From contig NZ_JBLWFH010000009.1 of the NCBI RefSeq assembly GCF_050306235.1, positions 62,001 through 126,000 of the forward strand: a stretch of DNA of 64,000 bases. Reading direction: 5' to 3'. The position numbers and the translations under genes are program-made. Under the pieces are notes generated by a model. That model did not search any database, had not been told where the DNA came from, and worked only from the letters and a program-made list of their open reading frames with translations. Shown piece by piece: positions 1-9,800 of the stretch. How positions within the stretch are numbered: position 1 is the stretch's first letter; each line of letters opens with the position of its first letter. Source of the DNA: Glaciecola sp947496235. GTDB lineage: Bacteria; Pseudomonadota; Gammaproteobacteria; Enterobacterales; Alteromonadaceae.

Positions 1-5
1 AATAG

Positions 6-374
6 ATGATAAATTATTATAGAGGAGCCGTTGCGGACTTCGTCAAAAAGGGATGTGATAAAAAAGATGTCATATTTAGCGCAGTACATCACTTAAGTAT
101 AATGCAGGCGATGAATATATTACCTTTTGTTATCTTATTTTTATATTGGCTCGATAGATTGAATGAGAAATGGATTATTATATCAGTGATTGTTCTGGTC
201 GTTGCATTGCATATTATTAATATAAGAATAGCGCGAAGAATAGATGTAAACATTGCTTTTGAAAAAAAATGGCATCACCTTATAAAGTTCACTCGAAGGA
301 TAGTTTTAGCACAAATGGTTGTATCATTTTTGAGTACAGCCCTTGTGACGTATCTCATCACTCCAGCAGCTTGA
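6..374 (+). CDS. Small three-helix membrane protein, unknown function
   Basis: The frame encodes 122 residues starting at ATG 6, immediately after an in-frame TAG at 3-5, so it is complete within the window. Three hydrophobic stretches are visible at about residues 32-49, 56-72 and 100-118. They are separated by basic loops (RIARR near 74-78), which suggests an inner-membrane protein. I recognise no family. It ends 87 bases before the frameshifted gene at 461, so the two could share a transcript. The surroundings are AT-rich accessory DNA. Confidence 0.55.
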   Translation: MINYYRGAVADFVKKGCDKKDVIFSAVHHLSIMQAMNILPFVILFLYWLDRLNEKWIIISVIVLVVALHIINIRIARRIDVNIAFEKKWHHLIKFTRRIVLAQMVVSFLSTALVTYLITPAA

Positions 375-460
375 ATTATTGATTTTATCTAATGTTTATT
401 GTTTATTTCATATGAAAATGGACCTATGCTCGAAGTACCGATAGCAATGCCGACACCAAA

Positions 461-1193
461 ATGGTTAAATCAATGATAAGTCAATTTAAGATATTAGTCC
501 CGTTGACTTTGGCAATCATAAATTGCTTATGCAGTTCATCATATGCAAAACACTCTTATGATAATTCTATTGAAACTTTTCTTGAGAAAAGAATTTTTGT
601 TTCGGAACAAGAGTTTCAAAATTCCGGTCTGAAAATAAATGATCTTCAGAACTATGAATACATTCAAATTGCCAGCCCTTTAACTGGTGTTATCTCTGCT
701 GAAAAACAAAAAAAATCTTCCATTAGATCAATATATTAATATTCTAAATAGAATAATTAATAACTCATATGAGTATGAAATATTAAAGGATGAAGGAGTT
801 CAAATTCAGGCAATTTATCACTATATACTAGTAACATCGAACTGTGGTTTAACAAAACCGGACGTTGAGGAATATCGGCAGCTTAGTAAACATTTAATAG
901 GTAAAAAATCTCGTTTTTCTCAAACTGCTACTAGTCTTTTAGGTCAATTAGGCAGCAAGGAAGACCTTGAGTATTTATCGAAAATAGCATTAAAGTACCA
1001 ATTTGAAGATAGACCTTTTGCTGAAATGGCTATAGAGAGTATTGTTTCTGCAAACAACAAACCACACTACAAGCAAGTGCTCGAAACGCTTCTAAACAGG
1101 CTTACGGCTGAAGAAGTAAAAAGCTATTTGGTTGAGATGGACAATATGTTCAAAGGTTACAAAGCCGATACTTCTAGGTGCAATGAATTATAA
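461..1193 (+). pseudogene. Secreted helical protein split by a +1 frameshift at an A8 tract
   Basis: Two overlapping frames make up one gene. The first (461-739) begins with a signal peptide: a short basic start, a hydrophobic core at about residues 9-24, and an SYA-type cleavage site. The second (687-1193) lies in the +1 frame and holds about 160 residues of alpha-helical, HEAT-like sequence. They meet at eight As at 708-715. Removing one A would join them into a single protein of about 240 residues. It may be a pseudogene, a sequencing error, or a gene whose product depends on slippage at the A tract. I cannot name a function for the joined protein. Confidence 0.6.
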
Positions 1194-2312
1194 CAGATCA
1201 AGGGAGCAGTTTCGTTGAAAGCAAGTTAAAGGGGCGCAGTCAATTTTATCTAAATTGAAACTAGTCCCTAGCCTGCAGCGTTTATGCGGCTGTTTTTAAA
1301 TACCTATGAATGACACTAGACTCGTCGATGGCAGGCGTACAGGCCAAAAATATCTTGAAGCGTAATACGAAGAGTTCGCGCGGGCTTGGCTCATACTTCA
1401 GAACAAATACGGAATAACAATGGAAATAAAACCGTTTTGATCTGCGAGGCCAATACACTAGAGTAAGACCAGCAGGGAAACGATACAAGGCACTAGTATT
1501 TGTCAAACCGAAAAAAAAATTTCTAAATATCTAGAAGGGTAGCTTGAGGAAGCCGTAGCACTCGCGTTTAATGCTCCATGGGGAGAAGGCTTTAAGAAAA
1601 CAAACTATCAGTTCTTAGATATTGACTTGTAAAAATCAAGACTGGAAACTGACAGAAGTCCATATTATCAATTTGAAAAATTTATATTAAGGGCTACCCA
1701 AGGCACAGAGAATGCATCTTGGGTTAAAATCAACTATTAGTGATTCAGTAATTATTGTTGTTTCGACCAGCGATATAAAAATCAGGTTCATGTTCAAATC
1801 CATTGGAAAAATAAAATGTATTACTCAATGAAGGAAAAGGGCTATATTGATCTACGTGTGCACTATTCGAATTAAGGGCTGTCGTTACGTTACAGGCTCG
1901 GTGGATCACTTTTAACTGCAAATTAACAGAAGCTATCACAGAGGGTAGTAAATACCTTTAAACCGCCTTATACTCACGGTCAAAGAATATCCATCGTGGC
2001 AGAGGAATTACATAACCGATGGCAGTTTGATCTTGGCTTCTTGAATTATGTTTGGTTTTTATAAAGTTCTCGAAGCTTTTGTCCTCGAACGCTCTATTTT
2101 AGCTATCGCATTCAGGATGATGAGTTAATTCATTTCCGATAAATTACCAGCATTGAACTAGAAGTAATTGGATATGTTTCGCCTTTACAGGTTTTATAAG
2201 CTCAACCGCCAATTTTTAAAAAGTTCGTACTGGATTTATAGGTAGTGGAAGCCATTTAATGTTTTATCAGCAACCTCGTTACAAAATGAATTAAATTTAA
2301 ACCTCGGCCTGC
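1194..2312 (+). other. Decayed coding sequence, no intact gene
   Basis: No convincing intact gene lies here. On the plus strand, protein-like stretches are broken by stops. From about 1762 to 2200 a single frame reads plausible sequence (for example THGQRISIVAEELHNRWQF near 1970-2030) interrupted by five or six stop codons. A second piece near 1545-1630 reads EEAVALAFNAPWGEGF before a stop. This pattern fits one or more old, degraded genes. I could not assign the remnants to a family. The short frames on the minus strand at 1282-1506 and 1745-1939 look accidental. Confidence 0.45.
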
Positions 2313-2705
2313 TTGAGCGTTTTGAATTTTATCTTGCAGGCAAGTTTTTTTAATTCATTCGTATCAATCAACGAGGAGTTTAATTTTATTGGTGTGGTAT
2401 ACGACCTTGATAAATTCTTTAGGGACATCAATTTAGTTGATAATTCTATACTCGGTGGGACGGAGCTTAAAATTAGCCCTTTGGAAGCTTTATCATTTGA
2501 TAAACCGCTTTTGGTAATACTTGGTGCGATAGATGGGATACAATCGTCATCTTTAATTTATCAGTTTTAGACAGTGGAGGAGTTGGTTGAAAGTCTTTAT
2601 GAGTTTGATGAAAGTCATCAGAATCTTCGGGAAGAAAATCCCAAAACAGCATTCGATGAATACAATGAGTTGCAAGATGATACCTTTAAAAGATTATTTG
2701 GCTAA
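2313..2705 (+). pseudogene. Gene with an in-frame TAG, unknown product
   Basis: From a TTG at 2313 the frame is open for 85 codons to a TAG at 2568-2570. It then continues in the same frame for 44 more codons of ordinary acidic, helical sequence (TVEELVESLYEFDESHQN and on) to a TAA at 2703-2705. The stop is followed directly by sense-like sequence, so this looks like a recently inactivated gene of about 130 residues or the tail of a longer one. The 5' end is uncertain because decayed DNA lies upstream. It ends 6 bases before the sulfotransferase start. Readthrough or a sequencing error would be alternatives. Confidence 0.45.
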
Positions 2706-2711
2706 AAGTTA

Positions 2712-3644
2712 ATGGATTTTCAAACATATAAGAAAACACTTACAGAATGGGCTGTTGATCAAGAACCTGTTTTTATCATGGGGCCGGAAAGAAGTGGGAC
2801 TAGCCTACTTTTTCAACAAGTGTCAAATCATCCTGCATTCTGTGATTTTTCGCACGCTACCGTAGAAACATTTTGTTTTATAAAGCCATGGCTATTGCTG
2901 GAACCTGCCAAGGCTGAGAATTATGAAATGAGAGTATATTTGGGACCAGAAAATCTGACTGCATTTCAAGACAGCATTGCACCGTTAATTGAGCGAAATA
3001 AAATGCTGACTGAACAGGGCATGCCTGTTCCATATATTAACAATTCTAAGCGAAAAGACATTTGGTTTGAACGTCGGTATAAACATATCATTTGTGCATT
3101 TTTCTATCATTCATGGAAGCATTTGGGCGAAAAACGACTGGTAGAAAAGACCCCTGCGCACATAAGGTGTGCTGAAGAAATCCTTGAGACCTTTCCAAAT
3201 GCAAAAATATTGATATGCACTCGTGCTCCTGCTGAAATAATCGCTTCTCATAAAAAGCGCTATCAAAAAGAAATTGAGCTAGGGAAGCGCCCTGATGATC
3301 CTTCAATAGCTTGGTTGGCGCATAGTACCGAAGATTACCTGAAGTATTTTAATAACATTGATAAGAGAATTACTCATTTATTTAAGGAGCATGGTAAAAA
3401 TGTAATAGTTGTTCCATATGGGCAGTTAACGAGCGACCCAACAAGAACCTTAGATAAAGTCTTCTCATTTATTGGTGTTGATCCGAAGTTGGCACAAAAT
3501 GCGAAGGTAGAGAGAAAGGAGCAAGCATGGGATCCACTGTTAAATAAAGCTCCTCAAAAAAATGACATAGATGTAAATTTGTATTTGTCTGGTGATGAGA
3601 TAAAGCTAATTTCAAATTTTAATAGCCAAAATGCTTGGATGTAG
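2712..3644 (+). CDS. PAPS-dependent sulfotransferase
   Basis: This 310-residue protein carries the hallmarks of the bacterial Sulfotransfer_3 family. The 5'-phosphosulfate loop GPERSGTSLL is at residues 24-33. A VEKTPAH segment at 144-150 supplies the Lys-Thr-Pro typical of the active site. The 3'-phosphate-binding stretch CTRAPAEIIASHKKR is at 169-183. Such enzymes move sulfate from PAPS to a hydroxyl, here most likely on a surface polysaccharide. It is followed after 4 bases by a glycosyltransferase and then a WcbI-like gene, so all three probably form one operon. The substrate is not readable from the sequence. Confidence 0.85.
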   Translation: MDFQTYKKTLTEWAVDQEPVFIMGPERSGTSLLFQQVSNHPAFCDFSHATVETFCFIKPWLLLEPAKAENYEMRVYLGPENLTAFQDSIAPLIERNKMLTEQGMPVPYINNSKRKDIWFERRYKHIICAFFYHSWKHLGEKRLVEKTPAHIRCAEEILETFPNAKILICTRAPAEIIASHKKRYQKEIELGKRPDDPSIAWLAHSTEDYLKYFNNIDKRITHLFKEHGKNVIVVPYGQLTSDPTRTLDKVFSFIGVDPKLAQNAKVERKEQAWDPLLNKAPQKNDIDVNLYLSGDEIKLISNFNSQNAWM

Positions 3645-3648
3645 ATAG

Positions 3649-4389
3649 ATGATATTTAGAAAGAAGAATGAAGAGGGAATTGTTGTCTACGTTGCAACTA
3701 AACCGTACTTTAGAAATGAGGCCAAGTTATCAATCGCTCAGCTTCAAAAGGTGATGCCAAAACAAAAAATTAAAATATTTACAGATGTTGTAAGCGAGTT
3801 TGCAGGCTTCGAAAATGTTTCTCCAATAGAGATTAAAAATCCTGAAAATTCTTTTAGAGATAAAGTAAATGCCCTTACTAGTGTAAAAGAAGGAAAAGTT
3901 TTATTTTTAGATACCGATATTTATGTTGGTGAAGATATCAGCGTGTTATTCAAGTTATTAGATGACGGTTATGAGATGGCGATGGCACACGCGACCGCCA
4001 GAATGAATACATCTCAGTGCTTTCCTGATTTCAACTCCGGAGTTTTCGCATTTCGGAACTCTAAAAAAGTGTCATCTATTTTAGATGCATGGAAAGCCGA
4101 ATTATTAAGCAAGAAGAACGGATATCCGGATCAGCCCATACTTTCTAATCTCGTTTACAAAAACAAGGTTAAAGTTTTTACTCTTCCAACTGAGCTAAAC
4201 TTCAGAGGTGGACAAACAGCGATTCTATCCGGTAAGGTGTCGGTTGTTCATTTACACTGGCAAAACAGGTTTGGCTTTGATAACGAAAAACTATTCAAAT
4301 TTGTAAATAATTCGCAAAATAATCGGGTGTTTTTGCCCGAAGAAAAAGTCATGATTGATGAAAAAAACGTTAGGTTTGAGTACAAGTAA
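3649..4389 (+). CDS. Nucleotide-sugar glycosyltransferase (GT-A fold, GT8/GT77-like)
   Basis: The protein has 246 residues. A DxD metal-binding motif (FLDTDIYVG, Asp88-Thr-Asp90) follows a hydrophobic strand. Further on come FNSGVFAF (118-125), DQPILSN (151-157) and a C-terminal HLHW (201-204). This order is typical of GT-A enzymes of the GT8/GT77 type that handle UDP-sugars. No membrane segment or signal peptide is visible, so it should act in the cytoplasm. It starts 4 bases after the sulfotransferase stop and ends 2 bases before the WcbI-like gene. The context suggests building or decorating a capsule or exopolysaccharide. Confidence 0.8.
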   Translation: MIFRKKNEEGIVVYVATKPYFRNEAKLSIAQLQKVMPKQKIKIFTDVVSEFAGFENVSPIEIKNPENSFRDKVNALTSVKEGKVLFLDTDIYVGEDISVLFKLLDDGYEMAMAHATARMNTSQCFPDFNSGVFAFRNSKKVSSILDAWKAELLSKKNGYPDQPILSNLVYKNKVKVFTLPTELNFRGGQTAILSGKVSVVHLHWQNRFGFDNEKLFKFVNNSQNNRVFLPEEKVMIDEKNVRFEYK

Positions 4390-4391
4390 AA

Positions 4392-5276
4392 ATGAAACGT
4401 TTTATTGTTATAGGAAATTGTCAACGGGGCTCAATAATCAACGTATTGAAATCGAGCGACGAATTTAAATCTAGTTTTGAAGAAGTTGGGATTCCCCCTG
4501 TCTTTTTGATGAAAGCACCGCATTTTAAAAAATTGGAAAGTGAGTTAAGGGAAGTTGACTTGGTAGTATATCAACCAATTTTATCTTCAGATTTTCAAAC
4601 TGCAAGCTCAGGTTACGTAGAAAGTGTTGTATCGGAAAGTAACCGAATAAAAGTTCCGAATGCTTTTTTTCAAGGATATCATCCTGATTTGGTTGAATTT
4701 AAGTTGTCGCAAGTTGACACAGCATTTACCCCATTAATGGAAAAAACAGGAAGCCACCATTCCGCTACACTTATTCAGCTTTTTAATGCGGGTAAAGATG
4801 TAAAACAGGCCATAACAGTTTTAAGTGAGCTCAATCAAACAATTCGTAACAAAATCAAAAAAGTTGCCGCTGAATCTATTCAAGAGTTGAAGTCTAGAGA
4901 GGTAAATTACAATTTGGATGTTTGTATTTCATCGTTTATCGAACAAAACTTCAAGCAAAAGAAATTATTTCATATTCACAACCATCCCTCTAATATCGTT
5001 GTAAAACTGATCGTTCAAGAGATTCAGAAGCGGTTTTCACTTGATGAAAATTCTATATCAATGCCAGCTAATGAACTTCATGGCTTTTCTCAGCCGCCTA
5101 TTTTACCCGTCGTAAAAGAAGCGTTAGAGTTGGAGTTTGAATGTCAGAACGCTTTATTCAATGAGTCAAAATATTCATTCAATGAGTGGATTGAAAACTG
5201 TTATGAATTGTATTCACGTTGCTCCAATTTTAACGATCACTATGCAAACTCGTTCAAACATAAATCTTTAATTTAA
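4392..5276 (+). CDS. WcbI-family polysaccharide modification protein
   Basis: The N-terminus reads FIVIGNCQRGS, the signature of the WcbI family, whose GNCQ loop binds coenzyme A. YQPI at 60-63 and FFQGYHPDL at 92-100 are further conserved family segments. Family members sit in capsule or LPS clusters and are thought to be acyl or acetyl transferases of surface sugars. This copy has 294 residues. It is the third gene of a tight sulfotransferase-glycosyltransferase-WcbI unit. The donor and acceptor are unknown. Confidence 0.75.
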   Translation: MKRFIVIGNCQRGSIINVLKSSDEFKSSFEEVGIPPVFLMKAPHFKKLESELREVDLVVYQPILSSDFQTASSGYVESVVSESNRIKVPNAFFQGYHPDLVEFKLSQVDTAFTPLMEKTGSHHSATLIQLFNAGKDVKQAITVLSELNQTIRNKIKKVAAESIQELKSREVNYNLDVCISSFIEQNFKQKKLFHIHNHPSNIVVKLIVQEIQKRFSLDENSISMPANELHGFSQPPILPVVKEALELEFECQNALFNESKYSFNEWIENCYELYSRCSNFNDHYANSFKHKSLI

Positions 5277-5343
5277 TTTATGTTAAGCAATATAGTGGTT
5301 CAGGTTGGACCGCCAAAATCCGAGATTTCTACCATCCAGAACT

Positions 5344-5402
5344 GGTTTGAATAATCGTCAGAGGCGATCTCTACTATGCATCTCGCGTGCCTGATTCAAA
5401 CC
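5344..5402. repeat. Imperfect inverted repeat between glycan genes
   Basis: GGTTTGAAT at 5344-5352 is the exact reverse complement of ATTCAAACC at 5394-5402. Just inside, TCAG-AGGCGA can pair imperfectly with TCGCGTGCCTGA, extending the stem. It lies in the 196-base gap between the WcbI-like gene and the acyltransferase and is not followed by a run of Ts. It may be a dispersed palindromic element or an RNA hairpin. I saw no second copy in the window. Confidence 0.5.
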
Positions 5403-5472
5403 GGGTAAGACCAGTTTATGTTAGATTGTTAGTTGTTTATATTTTCGAGAATTATATTGATGAGGTAGTTGT

Positions 5473-6261
5473 GTGGGTAAGATTATTTATTCTCTGTCTG
5501 AGGCGGTAGATGGGGCGTCAATTAATGGTCAATTTAATGAATCTTGTAAGTTAATTCTAAGTGATTTAGCGAAGGATGCACTGAAAAGTGGTCGCTTGAA
5601 AATAATTGTAGAGCGTCATGGCGGCGTGGCTAAACTAGAAAACGTTATTATTGAAATAGGGGCTAAGTCAGGAATGATTTCAATCTCTATCGCGGAATTT
5701 AATACTAAAATTTCGATTGGCGATAATTGTTTTGGAAAATTCTTTATTAGTATCTGGGGGGCGTCTACCGTAAATATTGATCCTAATACTTCAAGTAATG
5801 GGTGTCGGGTAATTTGTGACAATGGTGATGTGCATATCGGTGAAGACTGTATGATTGCAGATCATGTAATTTTTCAATGTGGAGATCAGCATGGTATTGT
5901 CAATGTAGAGAGTGGAGATATTGTAAACGCGGATAGGGCTTCGGTTAAAGTGGGTGAACATGTTTGGTTGGCTCGCCAAACGACTTTGTTAAATAGCTCT
6001 AATGTATTAAGTGGCTCAGTGGTGGGCTTGGGATCAGTTGTATCCAGAGGGACATTTGAAAAGAATTCTATTTTGTTGGGTATACCTGCAAAGGTAGTAA
6101 GAAATGGTTTTACTTGGTCAAGATCTACTCAGTCATTAGATAATTATTCAGCCAAAATTATAGAAGAATCTCGATTGCAACAAGAAGAGTCTAGATTGAA
6201 ACAAGAAGAGTTAGAGAAAGATAATTATCTTAAGGCTTTTTTCAAAAAGTTATTTTCTTAG
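5473..6261 (+). CDS. Left-handed beta-helix (hexapeptide-repeat) acyltransferase
   Basis: The frame starts with GTG at 5473 and gives 262 residues. The middle is a run of short hexapeptide-type strands (ISIGDNCFG, VHIGEDCMIADHV, VKVGEHVWLARQTTL, VVGLGSVVSRG). It ends with GIPAKVVRNG near residues 210-219, the usual exit of LbH O-acetyltransferases. The last 40 residues form a charged coiled-coil-like tail (ESRLQQEESRLKQEELEK). It probably acetylates or otherwise acylates a surface sugar, in keeping with the upstream glycan genes, but it is separated from them by 196 bases and may be transcribed independently. Confidence 0.75.
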   Translation: MGKIIYSLSEAVDGASINGQFNESCKLILSDLAKDALKSGRLKIIVERHGGVAKLENVIIEIGAKSGMISISIAEFNTKISIGDNCFGKFFISIWGASTVNIDPNTSSNGCRVICDNGDVHIGEDCMIADHVIFQCGDQHGIVNVESGDIVNADRASVKVGEHVWLARQTTLLNSSNVLSGSVVGLGSVVSRGTFEKNSILLGIPAKVVRNGFTWSRSTQSLDNYSAKIIEESRLQQEESRLKQEELEKDNYLKAFFKKLFS

Positions 6262-6804
6262 CATCATGTTTTAGAAGATTGGAAAGTGTTTCAGCCGTTG
6301 ATTAGTTTTATCGACAAATGATCCAGTAATAGTAATCAATCTCACTAGGTTCTGTATGTTCTAAAATTCAAATATTATTCATAATAACTTGTAAATTGAA
6401 TTGAAAAAATTGGGGAAATATTTAGTGCAATGGTGGAACAAAAAGTCATGCAGTTGAACAATTGGCATATCCGACTGATAAAAAAGAAAACGTTCACAGT
6501 ATGTTTGGAAATATCATCCTTCAAAAATTCAACTTTGTCTTTCGCTATACGATAAGGTAAATTCACCTAATTATTTATCCGCAAAAGCGTTTTTTGCAGC
6601 AACGCCATTCAGAGCAAATCCAAGCATTTGACAAATTAGCAGTACTTTTGAGTGTAATTTCTATGAAGTGTAATAGAACCAACCAAACCTCCGTTATTTC
6701 TAAACAAGTTCCCACTTCGCAAATATTATCCCTATGTAAACCGCTAAATGCTCTTTTGTTTGTTTAGTTTATTTTCATTTTATCTAAGGTTCTGAGTTTT
6801 CCCG
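6262..6804 (+). other. AT-rich 543-base gap with possible gene remnants
   Basis: No gene is convincing here. On the minus strand a 29-codon piece ending near 6570 reads LLICQMLGFALNGVAA and then AKNAFADK before a stop. It resembles the C-terminal end of a lost gene, though I cannot name it. On the plus strand a 42-codon frame at about 6430-6558 has no family I know. The promoter of the TIR-WD40 gene must lie in the last part, but no clear -10/-35 pair stands out. Confidence 0.35.
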
Positions 6805-9800
6805 ATGCCATCGTCCAAAGATCAAAATACTGTTTTTATTTCCTATTCCCGACAAGACATCGAATTAGCGGAGCAAATTCGCCATGACCTAAACGCCCAA
6901 GGCTTTAATGCATTGTTCGATAAATACGATATTGCAGCGGGTGAAGATTGGCAAACCCGTTTGTCAGATATGATTGCTAGTGCTAATTCGGTGCTGTTTT
7001 TGATTAGTCCTGAATCCATTAAATCTCATGTATGTTCTTGGGAAGTGGATGAATCTGAACGTCTGGCAAAGCGCATATTTCCGGTGATTCTAAAAGACAC
7101 TGAATTAGACTTAATACCTGGACGATTGCAAAGAATAAACTTTACTTTTTTAAATCAATCCGACATTCAACAACGAGAATTTGATAGGTTAGTGCAAGCG
7201 TTAAAGTCAGATCAGGCTCTAGTGAGAGAGCATACCCGATTGACGCAAGCTGCTTATTTATGGGACAACAATGGGCGTAATCCGTCTTATTTGCTGAGAG
7301 CTGATGCCATTGCTCGGGCAAATCAACTGCTCAAAAACCATTCTCATACGTCGTTAGAAATCTCCGATTTATTATCTGAGTTTTTAGATGCCAGCCTAGC
7401 GCAAGAAGAAAAAGATCGTAATTTCAAACGCACTATTATTCAACGAAGCTTTGTGCAACCGGCTCAAACAGCACTGGAAGATGGTAAATTTGATTCTGCG
7501 TTACGCAAAATTGCTGCCGGCGCAATTTTATCGGATGATCCTAACTTAACGCTGGAAGAAAACGCGCATCACACTGAAAAACACGCTTTGTGGCGAAGTG
7601 CTATTTCAGCAGCAAGCGAACCAACCTTGGTTCAAAAGATATTTTATGGCGCTAGTGAACACCTTGGAAATGTGCAGCTTAGTGACGATGAAACAAAGGT
7701 TTTAGGGTATTCCTATCGTGGCCAACTTTTCGTTTGGGATATACAAAGCTGTGAGATTTGTTTTGCATTGCAACCACCGCTAGAAAAAATCAACAAAGCA
7801 CTATTATTAGAAGACAATCGCTCGCTATTAGTGGCTGGCGAAAGTGGTGTGGTTCGAGTTTGGGATATTGAGACTAAAACGCTTGTAAGTGAGCTAACAA
7901 AGCACGAAGAAGAAGTTAAGACGTTTACGTTATCTGCAGACAAAATGATGCTAGCCAGCGGTGGAAGAGCGACCCAAGACAAGCGAAACAATGATATAAA
8001 AGTTTGGGGAATGCGATCACAAAAATTGCTCGCACAATTTCCATTAAGTCATACTGATGGGGTCGATAAGATTCAGTTTAATGCCGATTCGGCTATGCTA
8101 GTTTCGACTTCCTCAAATCATGTTCTTTTACATGATTTAGCTGACAGTGAAAGCATGAAATTACCCACAATTGAACGTGCACTTGAGCATTTAGACAAAG
8201 ATGCTCCTAACATTCGCTGGTATCATTCTCATATATTAACGCATCTAATCCATGAAACTTATCAACTGATAGTGCTAATGCGGCATATTTGTTTAAAAAC
8301 AAAGAAAAAAGCCATGACAATTCAAATATGGGATATAAGCAGCGGTGAACTTTTATGTACCAATACCCTGCGTAATATTTCATTTACGAGTGCACAAATG
8401 TTACTTGACGAAAGTCATTTAGTCGCCCCTGTTGAGGGCGAATATTTAGGCGTATTTGAGGTGGAAACTGGAAAGTTGGTAAATAAACTTATGGTAAATG
8501 CCGAGGCTAATTCAACCATTAAACAATCAAAATGCCAGCAATTTTTATTTATCGGTACTGCAGACAGGATTATCCATCTATTTGATCTCAAAGCCAATAC
8601 TTGTGTAGCTGAATATAAGGGGCATACTGGGCCCGTGACAGATTTAGCCTTGAGTAAGCGTGGTAACTGGTTTGTCAGTTCCGCCGGGGTCTACGTAAAT
8701 GCTTCGGTAAAGCACCAAGGGGAAAGCGAAGACAATACTGTAAGAATGTGGTCAATAAATTTTCCAAAACCCAAAAATGTATTTAATAACACTAATGATG
8801 CTTGGGCGCTAAGTGTTAGTGAATGTGGGAGCTTTATAAGTGCCGGATATCCAAAAGTGGGTGTTTTGACTAAAGATTTATCCGATAACGAGTTCTTTTT
8901 ATTAAAAACACCAAAGGGATTTTCAGGTCCTTATAATATCGTTACCCACCCTAAATATGAGACCTTGTTGTTAGATGAAGGAAGGCCTCACAATATTTTA
9001 TTATGCATTTATGACGACGAGCCTGAATTTGAAACCCTACAACAACTTGAAAATACCTCGGCAAATGCTTTATGCAAGGGAGCGCAATTGGCTGCTTTTG
9101 CCGATCAAGATGGTAATATTCAAATTCAAGATGTATCCAATAAAAGAAATGAAAATTATCGAGTTCATGATGTGAAGATTGAAAACCTTCATTTCAATGA
9201 TGCGGGCACTCACTTGGTATCTATAGATGTAAAAGGCCGAGTGGCGATAAAACAAATCAATAGCTCAGATCCTGCCTATATTTTCGAGACTGGTTTAGAG
9301 AAGAGTACGTCTATTTGCATTAATAACCAGGTCAATCGTATTGTTGTGGTAAACGAAAATAAATTGCTGTTTTATTGCAAGCAAGAGTCCAATGAACAAG
9401 CAAAAGACGCAAAAGAATCTAATTGGCAACAGGTCGTTGAACTAACCGAGCATGTGAATTTTTTTGGAGGCCCAGTTTCAGTGGCTTTTCATCCAAAAGG
9501 TTATATAGCCGCAACGGGTAGTGTCAGTATTGATCAAGTGTATTTATGGGATGTGCAAACAGGCGCAAAATTGGCCACTTTTTCGGGCCACAAAAGAACC
9601 TTATCACTGGCCATTAGCCCAAATGGAAAAGATCTTTATGTGGGTTCTGAGAATGGCGTATTACAATGGGATATTTCATCATTTGGTGATTTTGATGGTA
9701 ATCGACTAGCCTATTTATCGAAGTTCTTAGACAACGGAAGAGACAAACTCAGTTATGCAGAAAAACAAGATTTATTAATGAAAAATACGCCTTCGCCCTT

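Noticed and set aside
1282..1506. 74-codon minus-strand frame in the decayed region
   Set aside because: No start context or motif was found. The plus strand shows broken protein-like sequence, so this is probably accidental.
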